From Pyruvatibacter mobilis (GTDB lineage Bacteria > Pseudomonadota > Alphaproteobacteria > CGMCC-115125): 64,000 nucleotides of DNA. A program made the position numbers and the translations under genes. Shown piece by piece: positions 17,262 through 24,271 of the stretch. How positions within the stretch are numbered: the first letter of the stretch is position 1; every line of letters starts with the position of its first letter. The stretch spans positions 2,087,501 to 2,151,500 of the forward strand of contig NZ_CP051630.1 of NCBI RefSeq assembly GCF_012848855.1, written 5' to 3'. The notes beneath the pieces are model-generated. The model saw only the letters and a program-made list of their open reading frames with translations. It was not told where the DNA came from and did no database searches.

Positions 17262-18593
17262 AATCGGAATATTGCGCAGGGGCGCGATCATCACCTTGTC
17301 GATGCGGGTGCCGTCGAGGTCGATGACCTCGAAGCGATAGCCGTCCCAGACGAATTCATCGCCCTCGGTCGGCAGGCGGCCGAAATAATGCAGCATCGCG
17401 CCGGCAAGCGTGTTGAAGTCCTCGGTGTCCTCGCCGGGCAGGGACTGGAGGCCGAGCACGTCCTTCAGCTCGTCCACCGTGGCACCGCCATCCACCAGGA
17501 ACGACCCGTCCTTGCGGGAGATGATGTCGAGGCGCGGGGCGCTGCCGTCGGGCGTCACGTCACCGACCATGGCACGGAAGATTTCCGCCATGGTGATCGC
17601 CCCCTGCACTTCGCCGAACTCGTCCACCACCAGCGCCATGAACTTGTTTTCCGACTGCATGATGCCCAGCACCTGCAGGGCCTTGGCGCTTTCCGGCACG
17701 TAGAGCGGCGCGCTCATGCTGGCGAACAGATCAATCTCGGCGCTCTGCGGCAGGCCCGCCAGCAGGTCCTCGGCGCGGATCACGCCCACCGGCTCGCGCG
17801 TGGGGCCGCGGCCGACCACGTAGCGCATGGACTGGCTTTCACGGATCACCGCCGCGTTGCGCTCCAGCGGGGCTTCGATGTCGAGCCACGGCAGCTGACG
17901 GCGCGGGGTCATGATGTCGTAGGCCATCTTGTCGCCGAGGCGGAAGACGCGGTGCACGATGTCGCGCTCCACATCCTCGATGGCACCGGCCTCCGCGCCC
18001 TCGATCACCAGCTGGCGGATTTCCTCTTCTGTCACCTGGCTGACGGGCTCAGCCGAGATGCCAAGGAATCGCAAGGTGAGATCGCTCAGTACCGAGAGCA
18101 AGTCCACCAGCGGGCTGAACAGCCGCGACAGGCCCTGCATGGGCCGCGCGATGGCGCTGGCGAAGAATTCCGGATTGCCGAGCGCGATGCGCTTGGGCAC
18201 CAGTTCGCCGATGACCAGGGTGAGGATGGTGACGATCACCACCACGAGGCCGAAGGCCAGCGGCTCCCCATAGGTGCCGATCCACTCGACACCGGTGAGG
18301 ATTTCAGCCAGCGGCTCGGACACGGTTGCGGCACCGAAGGCACCGGACAGAACACCGATCAGAGTGATGCCGATCTGCACAGTGGACAGGAAGCGTTCCG
18401 GCTCCTCGCGCAGGCGCGCGGCGACCCTGGCGCCGGACGACTTGCTGTCGCCGTCGGCCAGTGCCTGCAGGCGCGCAGAGCGGGACGAGACAACGGCCAT
18501 CTCCGACAAGGCGAAGAAGCCGTTGAACACCACCAGCGCAAACAGAATGAGGACGTCGAGAAACATCAGGAATCCGAACCAACCCAGTTGCAT
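17229..18593 (-). CDS. Membrane CNNM/CorC-type protein (DUF21 - CBS pair - transporter-associated domain)
   Basis: The 454-aa protein begins with hydrophobic MFLDVLILFALVVFNGFFALSEMA, the start of a DUF21 membrane domain with about four segments (to about residue 190). A CBS pair follows (MTPRRQLPWLDIEAPL...; VVDEFGEVQGAITMAEI), then a C-terminal CorC_HlyC domain (DGGATVDELKDVLGL, FETLAG-like FNTLAGAMLHYFGRLP). Relatives act in Mg/Co efflux or homeostasis; the haemolysin label is historical. No ribosome site precedes ATG 18593; MFLDV at 18566 is an alternative. The end is unusual: the last 11 codons and the stop are triplicated downstream. Confidence 0.88.
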   Translation of the reverse strand: MQLGWFGFLMFLDVLILFALVVFNGFFALSEMAVVSSRSARLQALADGDSKSSGARVAARLREEPERFLSTVQIGITLIGVLSGAFGAATVSEPLAEILTGVEWIGTYGEPLAFGLVVVIVTILTLVIGELVPKRIALGNPEFFASAIARPMQGLSRLFSPLVDLLSVLSDLTLRFLGISAEPVSQVTEEEIRQLVIEGAEAGAIEDVERDIVHRVFRLGDKMAYDIMTPRRQLPWLDIEAPLERNAAVIRESQSMRYVVGRGPTREPVGVIRAEDLLAGLPQSAEIDLFASMSAPLYVPESAKALQVLGIMQSENKFMALVVDEFGEVQGAITMAEIFRAMVGDVTPDGSAPRLDIISRKDGSFLVDGGATVDELKDVLGLQSLPGEDTEDFNTLAGAMLHYFGRLPTEGDEFVWDGYRFEVIDLDGTRIDKVMIAPLRNIPIAGLRSAVGNS

Positions 18594-18673
18594 GGAGTAT
18601 AGGGATTTATAGGATGGATTGCTCGTTTTTGCGGGCACTTCCGCAATGCATTCATTGGGGAGGTCTGCCCGGC

Positions 18674-19117
18674 ATGACAAAAAACCAGTCTGCGTCTGAC
18701 ATTCATTTTCGTGATGCTGTCGCCGCTGACCGCGATGCGGTCACGGCCCTGTGGGCGGCCTGCGGCCTGACGCGGCCCTGGAATGATGCCGCGGCGGATT
18801 TCGACCGGGCGCTTTCCGGCCCTTCCTCCACAGTGCTGGTGGGGATTTGCGCTGACGCCGTCATTGCCAGCGCGATGGTGGGCGATGACGGGCATCGCGG
18901 CACGGTCTATTACGTAAGCGTCGCCCCCAAGCAGCAGGGTACGGACCTTGGCCGTCGCCTGATGGCGGCTGCCGAAGACTGGCTGCGGGCGCGCGGGGCG
19001 GGCAAGATCAACCTCCTGGTGCGCAACGAGAACGCCAGGGCGGCCGGCTTCTACGAGGCGCTCGGCTATGACGTCGAGCCGAATACACAGCTGGGCAAAT
19101 GGCTGACGCCGCGCTGA
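18674..19117 (+). CDS. GNAT-family N-acetyltransferase
   Basis: The 147-aa protein has the GNAT acetyl-CoA motif VSVAPKQQGTDLGRRLMAAAEDW (in pieces: VSVAPKQQGTDLG, RRLMAAAEDW), with the R/Q-x-x-G-x-G/A loop, preceded by a beta strand GTVYYVSV. The ending NLLVRNENARAAGFYEALGYDVE is typical of the YpeA-like subgroup. The acceptor is unknown. The start ATG 18674 is preferred over upstream in-frame starts because GGAGG lies about 10 bases before it. It is divergent from the CorC-type gene. Confidence 0.85.
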   Translation: MTKNQSASDIHFRDAVAADRDAVTALWAACGLTRPWNDAAADFDRALSGPSSTVLVGICADAVIASAMVGDDGHRGTVYYVSVAPKQQGTDLGRRLMAAAEDWLRARGAGKINLLVRNENARAAGFYEALGYDVEPNTQLGKWLTPR

Positions 19118-19126
19118 CATCCCCGC

Positions 19127-19873
19127 TCACAGCAGGGACATCTGGCCGTCATCCTTGTCCTTTGATTTTGGCGGGGTCTTTTTTTCGCGCTTTGGCTCCT
19201 CGGCGGGGGCCACTTCGGCCATCAGGGCCTCATCGTCATTGGCCACCGCATTGACCCGGCGCGACACGGGCACCGCCTCGAGCATATCATCCGGGGACGG
19301 AGCAATCAGCGCCTGCGCGTCGCGGGTGAGGGTTTCGGTGGTGTCCAGCCAGGTCTCCCACGCGCCCTCTTCCAGGATCACCGGCATGCGGTGATGGATC
19401 GGGGCCAGGGTGGCATTGGCCTCGGTGGTGATGATGCTGCAGCTCTCCAGCTCCGAGCCGTCCGGCGCCTGCCAGTGCTCCCAGATGCCGGCAAAGGCCA
19501 GGGGTGCGTGGTCATTGCGGCGGATCAGATAGGGCTGCTTGGCGTATGGCGGGGACGTTTTCCACTCGTAGAAGCCATCGGCCGGGATGAGGCAGCGGCG
19601 GCGGCGGAAGGCAGACCGGAAGGCCGGTTTTTCAGCCACCGTCTCGCCGCGCGCATTGAACAGCGGCCTCGTCCCCACTTCCTTCGCCCAGTCCGGCACC
19701 AGCCCCCAGCGGACGAGCTGGAAATGCCGCTGGCCGTCCTGCTCCTTGCGGATGATGGGGACGGGCTGGGTCGGTGCCACATTGTAGCGCGGCGGAAAAT
19801 TCGGCTGCTCCGGATAGCCGAACAGATCCCGCATGGCGTCCGGCGGCAGGGTGATAGCGTAGCGACCGCACAT
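19127..19873 (-). CDS. SRAP-domain DNA-protein crosslink protein (YedK/HMCES family)
   Basis: Binds abasic sites in single-stranded DNA through a thiazolidine crosslink with Cys2, protecting them from cleavage. The start is placed at MCGRYAI so that Cys is residue 2, exposed after Met removal; a start four codons upstream would bury it. Other signatures are PRYNVAPTQPVPII, WGLVPDWAKE, FNARGETVAEKPAFR, CLIPADGFYEWK (active-site Glu) and the His in IHHRMPVIL. Length is 248 aa with a Lys-rich tail. It lies alone between convergent GNAT and divergent small genes. Confidence 0.93.
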   Translation of the reverse strand: MCGRYAITLPPDAMRDLFGYPEQPNFPPRYNVAPTQPVPIIRKEQDGQRHFQLVRWGLVPDWAKEVGTRPLFNARGETVAEKPAFRSAFRRRRCLIPADGFYEWKTSPPYAKQPYLIRRNDHAPLAFAGIWEHWQAPDGSELESCSIITTEANATLAPIHHRMPVILEEGAWETWLDTTETLTRDAQALIAPSPDDMLEAVPVSRRVNAVANDDEALMAEVAPAEEPKREKKTPPKSKDKDDGQMSLL

Positions 19874-20053
19874 GGGCTGGGGCAATGTCCTTCATAAGCA
19901 GGGCTGACGGTGACGGCATGCCTGCCCGGGTCTCCCTGTCGTCCCCGGGCAGCGCAGATGCTATCCATGCATCGTTAACCGGTTTGATGGCAAGAAACTG
20001 CCGCTTTGCCTATCGTCCGGATATGCCGGATTTACCAGTTCCAGGAGACGCCC

Positions 20054-20356
20054 ATGCGCCGCGCCTTGCCCCTCGCCTCTGCGGTCCTCGCCCTTGTCAT
20101 GACCACGGGGTCTGTGATCGCCGCCGATGAGGCCGCGGAAGATGACGGCCGCAAGGGCCCCTTCGTGGTGACCGACCGGACGCTGGGGAGCCTGCTGGAC
20201 GACGGCTTCAGCGTCGAGGGCCTTCTCGGCGGGTCGATGATCCTGGTGAAGGACGCCGAGCTCTACAGTTGTGCTCTTGTGCCGGGGGCTGAAATGCTGA
20301 CCTACAAGACCCAGTTCGAGTGCTCGGTGCTGGATGAAATCCCGGTGACGGAATAG
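20054..20356 (+). CDS. Small secreted protein of unknown function
   Basis: The 100-aa product has a clear signal peptide (MRRALPLASAVLALVMTTGSVIA, cut before ADEAAED). The mature part is acidic, with FVVTDRTLGSLLDDGF and two cysteines (YSCALV, FECSVL) about 20 residues apart that could form a disulfide in the periplasm. GGAGA nine bases upstream supports the ATG at 20054. I do not recognise the family. Confidence 0.7.
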   Translation: MRRALPLASAVLALVMTTGSVIAADEAAEDDGRKGPFVVTDRTLGSLLDDGFSVEGLLGGSMILVKDAELYSCALVPGAEMLTYKTQFECSVLDEIPVTE

Positions 20357-20400
20357 CCCGGATCCGGCGGAATTCCTGACGATTTTAATAAAGTCGCGCC

Positions 20401-20434
20401 CGGTAAGCGACCGGTAAGATTAGACTTGTTATCT
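20401..20434 (+). promoter_or_regulatory. Direct repeat with 11-bp period and nearby -10 box
   Basis: CGGTAAG occurs at 20401-20407 and 20412-20418, one helical turn apart, followed 10 bp later by TTATCT (20429-20434). This heptamer-N4-heptamer layout just before a -10 box is the geometry of PhoB/OmpR-class activator sites. It lies about 70 bp upstream of the gene at 20504. Confidence 0.35.
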
Positions 20435-20503
20435 TGCAACCCATAGTCGAAGAACCGCCGGGCCGTCACGGCCGCGCGGAGCACTACGGGTGAAGGGTGC
20501 GGA

Positions 20504-21094
20504 ATGGGGGCTGCTCCAGCACAGAAACTGGAGATGACAACGCGCCGCGTCGGCAAGATGGGGTGGTCGCGCACGCTCGGCCTCTTGGCCAAGGGCCGCA
20601 ACATCAACCCCGAAACCCTGCTGGCGACCGACTATCTCAACCACTTCAACGAGGTGGTGATGCTCATCGAGCTGGCCTGCGACATGCCCGATTGCGTGGA
20701 GGACGTGGCCGCCTGGGAGCCGCTGAGCTACCAGGAGCATTTCCGCCGTTCCACCTTCGCCGCCAAGGAACTGGCGATCCTCGCCTATGAGAATTCACCG
20801 CCCAAGTTCCGCGATCCGTTCGACGCCATCGTCGAGCAGGCGGACGCGGTGGCGCTGAAAGCGGCCAAGGAACTCACCGAAGCAGTCGGTGACGGTGAAA
20901 ACATGGACGCGGAGAAGGTTGCGCATCTGGCCAACACCCATGCGGCCACCCTGCGGCGGCTGGTGGACATGGCCAGCGGCATCATCAACGGCCATGGCAT
21001 CCGCACCCACCAGGAAGACATCGACGCCATCCTTGAGGATGAGGCCGGCGATGACGGCATCAGCCAGGACGAGATCGACGCCATGTTCGGCTAG
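20504..21094 (+). CDS. Unknown protein ending in a FliM-like SQDEID motif
   Basis: The 196-aa product is mostly helical and acidic with no membrane segment; I do not recognise the main body (LLATDYLNHFNEVVMLIELA, AWEPLSYQEHFRRSTFAAKE). The C-terminus has two related motifs in a row, THQEDIDAILEDE and ISQDEIDAMFG at the very end. The second closely resembles the SQxEIDALL motif with which FliM binds CheY-P, and CheZ also ends in a CheY-binding helix. The start 20504 has AAGGG upstream. Expression may depend on the direct repeat at 20401-20418. Confidence 0.72.
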   Translation: MGAAPAQKLEMTTRRVGKMGWSRTLGLLAKGRNINPETLLATDYLNHFNEVVMLIELACDMPDCVEDVAAWEPLSYQEHFRRSTFAAKELAILAYENSPPKFRDPFDAIVEQADAVALKAAKELTEAVGDGENMDAEKVAHLANTHAATLRRLVDMASGIINGHGIRTHQEDIDAILEDEAGDDGISQDEIDAMFG

Positions 21095-21268
21095 CGCGGC
21101 TGCGCCCCCAATCGTGACCCCGGCCCCGACATTCTTCCGGCCTCCTCTCCCCGTCTGCCCTTCATCCCTCGATCCCGTTGGGCCTTGCCCATGGAACGGT
21201 CCGCGGCGCGCGCGCTATAGTCGCCGCCGACACCAATCCTTGAAGCAACAACACCAAAGGGGAAACGC

Positions 21269-22054
21269 ATGGGTTACGCACCTTTCGACCTGACCGGCAA
21301 GGTGGCGCTGGTGACCGGCGGCAATGGCGGCATCGGCCTCGGCATGGCGGACGCCATGGCGCAGGCAGGCGCCGACGTGATGATCTGGGGCACCAATGAG
21401 GACAAGAACGCCAAGGCCGTCGCACAGATGGAAGCCCACGGGCGCGGCAGGATCGCGGCCATGCGGGTGGATGTGTCCGACGAGGACCAGGTCGTCCGCT
21501 CGATGAAGGAAACCGCCGAGAAAATGGGCCGGATCGACGCGGTCTATGCCAATGCGGGCATCGGCTACGGCGCCAACTCCTTCCTCAACATCACCACGGA
21601 GCTCTACCGCAAGGTTCTGGCTGTCAATCTCGACGGCGTGTTCTGGACCTTCCGGGAAGCCTGCCGCCACATGGAAGAGCGCGCGAAGAACGGCGACCCC
21701 GGCGGGTCCATTGTCGGCGTGGCCAGCCTTGCCGCCATCGAGGGCGCCGGGCGCAACGAGCATTACGCGGCGACCAAGGGCGCGGTCATTTCCATGATGA
21801 AGGGCGTGGCCGTCGAATTCGCCAGGCACGGCGTGCGCGCCAACGCCATCCTGCCCGGCTGGATCGCCACCGACATGACGTCTGCTGCGCAGGACGCCCC
21901 GGCCTTTGCCGAACGGGTGATCCCGCGCGTGCCGGCGCGGCGCTGGGGCGAGCCGGAGGATTTCGGCGGTGTCGCCGTCTATCTGGCGTCGGATGCCTCC
22001 ACCTATCACTCAGGCGACACCTTCGTGATCGACGGCGGCTACGCGATCTTCTGA
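21269..22054 (+). CDS. SDR-family NAD(P)-dependent oxidoreductase
   Basis: A classical short-chain dehydrogenase of 261 aa: cofactor loop VTGGNGGIGLGMADAM (TGxxxGIG, about residues 17-32), NAG in VYANAGIGYG, catalytic Ser region VGVASLAAIEG, and YxxxK as HYAATKGA, ending with TFVIDGGYAIF. The substrate is unknown. AAGGGG nine bases before the ATG supports the start. It is followed by a strong terminator hairpin. Confidence 0.9.
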   Translation: MGYAPFDLTGKVALVTGGNGGIGLGMADAMAQAGADVMIWGTNEDKNAKAVAQMEAHGRGRIAAMRVDVSDEDQVVRSMKETAEKMGRIDAVYANAGIGYGANSFLNITTELYRKVLAVNLDGVFWTFREACRHMEERAKNGDPGGSIVGVASLAAIEGAGRNEHYAATKGAVISMMKGVAVEFARHGVRANAILPGWIATDMTSAAQDAPAFAERVIPRVPARRWGEPEDFGGVAVYLASDASTYHSGDTFVIDGGYAIF

Positions 22055-22074
22055 TCGCCCGTCCGTATAAAGAC

Positions 22075-22104
22075 AAAAGCCGGAGCAGCAATGCTCCGGC
22101 TTTT
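22075..22104. terminator. Rho-independent terminator, bidirectional
   Basis: AAAAGCCGGAGCA (22075-22087) pairs with TGCTCCGGCTTTT (22092-22104) around GCAA, followed by a T. It lies 20 bp after the SDR stop and 23 bp from the stop of the convergent secreted-protein gene, so it can serve both. Confidence 0.92.
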
Positions 22105-22127
22105 TCATCTGCTCTAATGCCCGCGCG

Positions 22128-22730
22128 TCAATTGATCGGGATGTTCTGGTTGGCGTAGGCCTGTTCGCACTGCTTGTAGAGCTCGGTGCCGACCGTCAGC
22201 CCCTCCTGCTCGTTGCAATATTGCAGGGCTTCCCAGAAATGGCCGGGGCGGGAAAACTCCTTCAGCTTCTGCTCGTGCGGCAGGCTGTCCCAGTAATCCT
22301 GCACATCCTTGCGGACGCTTTCATCAACGCAGACAAGGCGGCCGAACTGGTCCGTCTGCCCCCGGGCCACGCATTCCTCCGACGGCCCACGGAAGCTGCC
22401 GTCGGCGTTCCACTGGCTTGCATTCTGCTGCCAGCTCTCGGTGCGTTCGGCAACGCAGGCATCGCTCTGCGGTGTGCCGGCGCGGAAGCCCAGATAGTCG
22501 CAATAGATGACTTCACGCCAGTTTTCGAACTTGGATTCGAACAGGCTCTGCTTGAAGTAATCCGGCATCCGGCCCCACCAATTGTCGAAGCGCTCGCGCT
22601 CCGCCGGGCCGAGGGTGGTGAGGAAAGCCTGAAGCTCGGCGGTGTAGTCCCCGGCGGCTTCGGCCTTCGTCGGAAGGGCTGTGAACAGCATCGCCATGAC
22701 GGCGAACAGACACGTCGCAAACCTGGTCAT
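22128..22730 (-). CDS. Secreted protein, paralog of the next gene, family unknown
   Basis: The 200-aa product has a signal peptide (MTRFATCLFAVMAMLFTALPTKAEA). The mature part has DNWWGRMPDYFKQSLFE and a Cys/aromatic block: CDYLGFRAGTP, a second Cys about 5 residues on, a stretch with Trp, NADGSFRGPSEECVARG and GRLVCVDE. The same block occurs in the product of 22796-23242, so the two are tandem duplicates. It adds about 60 residues at the C-terminus with one more Cys pair (QYCNEQEG, KQCEQAY). AAGGAG seven bases upstream supports the start. Four to six Cys suggest a disulfide-bonded periplasmic or outer-surface protein. Confidence 0.75.
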   Translation of the reverse strand: MTRFATCLFAVMAMLFTALPTKAEAAGDYTAELQAFLTTLGPAERERFDNWWGRMPDYFKQSLFESKFENWREVIYCDYLGFRAGTPQSDACVAERTESWQQNASQWNADGSFRGPSEECVARGQTDQFGRLVCVDESVRKDVQDYWDSLPHEQKLKEFSRPGHFWEALQYCNEQEGLTVGTELYKQCEQAYANQNIPIN

Positions 22731-22795
22731 TTCTTGCTCCTTACGGCGTCACCTGCCGGTGCGCCTGTTGCTGGTGCAGAGGATGCGGGTTCGGA

Positions 22796-23242
22796 TCAGT
22801 TGCAGATGAGACGGCCCCATTTGTCGGTCTTGTTGCGGGCGAGGCATTCCTCCGACGGGCCCCTGTAGCTGCCGTCCGGGTTCCACTGGTCAGCGGATGC
22901 CATGCGCTCCCGGTACTCCCGCTCGCGGCACTCCACGCCCTCCGGCGTGCCCATGCGGAAACCGAGATAATCGCACAGCACCGTCGGCCGCCACTTGGCC
23001 AGCGGCAGGCTGCGCAGTTCGGTCTTCATCTTTTCCGGCGCTTTCGACCACCAGTCCTCGAAGCGGTCCGCCGGGATGGTCATCTCGGTGGCAATGTCTT
23101 CCAGCGGATAGGGATAGGTCTCGGCATGTGCGGGCGTGACGGCAAGCTGGACTGCCAGCAGCGGCAGTACCGCGGCGACGGCCCACGTCTTCATGCCCGT
23201 CATGATCCTGCGGGCGGCACTCGAACGTATACGGGAACTCAT
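22796..23242 (-). CDS. Secreted protein, paralog of the preceding family member
   Basis: The 148-aa product has an export signal (hydrophobic WAVAAVLPLLAVQLAV, cut after AHA near residue 40). The mature domain has DWWSKAPEKMKTELR, CDYLGFRMGTPEGVEC, NPDGSYRGPSEECLARN and a terminal GRLICN. These blocks align one for one with the product of 22128-22730, but this copy lacks the C-terminal extension. AGGAGG ten bases before ATG 23242 decides the start over internal Met codons. The two genes are 65 bp apart on the same strand, likely one transcript. No known family is recognised. Confidence 0.75.
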   Translation of the reverse strand: MSSRIRSSAARRIMTGMKTWAVAAVLPLLAVQLAVTPAHAETYPYPLEDIATEMTIPADRFEDWWSKAPEKMKTELRSLPLAKWRPTVLCDYLGFRMGTPEGVECREREYRERMASADQWNPDGSYRGPSEECLARNKTDKWGRLICN

Positions 23243-23368
23243 CTGCGTACTTCCTCCTTAAGGGCCTTCGGCACCTTGCGGGCCTTTGGCAGCCCTTATT
23301 AGTAAGTTACCCTAACTAAAACAGGGGCAGCTTCCAAGGAAATACGTAGAGATATCGGTGACCGGGGG

Positions 23369-23797
23369 TCAGCGTTCGGACTGGTCGCGGTCCGCGGGGC
23401 CCTTCAGTTCCACCGTGTTGCCTTCGGGGTCCTGCACATAGATGGAGGGGCCGTACCCCCCTGCCCCGTAGCGGCGTTCCACCGGTCCTGCCTCAACGCC
23501 CCGGGCTGCCAGCCAGGACCGGATCTCGTCCGGGTCCCAGTCAGCGACGGTGAGACACACATGGTCCATGTTGCGGTGCGCCGGATCCGGCGCGCCGCCG
23601 CCTGCGCGGCCAAGCTCGCTGTCCATGGGCACGAGGTCGATCAGGCTGGCCCCGGCGCGCAGCTGCACCAGGCCGAGGTCGAGCCGGCGCTCCACCGGCA
23701 TGCCCAGCACCCCCTCATAGAAACCCAGCATGGCATCCAGATCCTTCACCCGGATCACCACGTGATCTATCGCCACAAAGTCGAGGAATTCCGGCAT
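23369..23797 (-). CDS. VOC-superfamily (glyoxalase/dioxygenase-like) protein
   Basis: The 142-aa protein is a single vicinal-oxygen-chelate domain made of two beta-alpha-beta-beta-beta modules. The first starts AIDHVVIRVKDLDAMLGFYEGVLGM (in pieces: AIDHVVIRVKDLDAM, LGFYEGVLGM) with a metal-type His. The second has MDHVCLTVADWD and ends IYVQDPEGNTVELKGP with the expected Glu. Substrate unknown; glyoxalase I, bleomycin-resistance and dioxygenase proteins share this fold. AAAGGAG seven bases upstream supports the start. Confidence 0.88.
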   Translation of the reverse strand: MPEFLDFVAIDHVVIRVKDLDAMLGFYEGVLGMPVERRLDLGLVQLRAGASLIDLVPMDSELGRAGGGAPDPAHRNMDHVCLTVADWDPDEIRSWLAARGVEAGPVERRYGAGGYGPSIYVQDPEGNTVELKGPADRDQSER

Positions 23798-23856
23798 AAT
23801 GGGCTCCTTTCAAAGGGCACCCGGACCAATGATCCGGCGGGCGGAGTGGGAACGGC

Positions 23857-24264
23857 ATGTGGCAGCACCCGGGCAGGAGACGCAAGAGCCTATGTGGCGT
23901 GGCATTGGCTGCCGCCCTGTTGCTGCTTGCGCCCGCTCCGGCAAAAGCCGACCCGGTGATGGAAGCAGGACTTGAGCGGCTGGCCGGCACTCTTGGTGCC
24001 GTGCATTACCTGCGCACGCTCTGCCGCCCCAATGAGGGCCAGGTGTGGCGTGACCGCATGGTGACGCTGCTGGGCCGCGGCGACCTCAAGCAGGCCGCGC
24101 GGGACCGGATGGTGGCCGCGTTCAATGCGGGATACAGCCGCCAGCAATCCGCTCATAAGCGCTGCACACCGGCTGCAGCCAATCTCGGCAACACCTATGC
24201 ACGGGAAGGTGCCGCCGAAGCCAACCGGCTGGCTGACCGGATCGGGCCAAGGCTCGAAAGCTGA
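23857..24264 (+). CDS. TIGR02301-family secreted protein
   Basis: The 135-aa product has a signal peptide (RRRKSLCGVALAAALLLLAPAPAKA, cut before DPV). The mature part matches what I recall of TIGR02301, an uncharacterised alphaproteobacterial family: LGAVHYLRTLCRPNEGQVWR, RMVAAFNAGYSRQQSAHKRC and a C-terminal AEANRLADRIG. Two conserved Cys may pair. No function is known. It ends 7 bp from the convergent GspE-like gene. Confidence 0.82.
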   Translation: MWQHPGRRRKSLCGVALAAALLLLAPAPAKADPVMEAGLERLAGTLGAVHYLRTLCRPNEGQVWRDRMVTLLGRGDLKQAARDRMVAAFNAGYSRQQSAHKRCTPAAANLGNTYAREGAAEANRLADRIGPRLES

Positions 24265-24271
24265 GTGTCGC

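Noticed and set aside
21095-21268. Small gene between the SQDEID protein and the SDR
   Set aside because: No frame with a ribosome site or normal codon use; treated as a promoter region.
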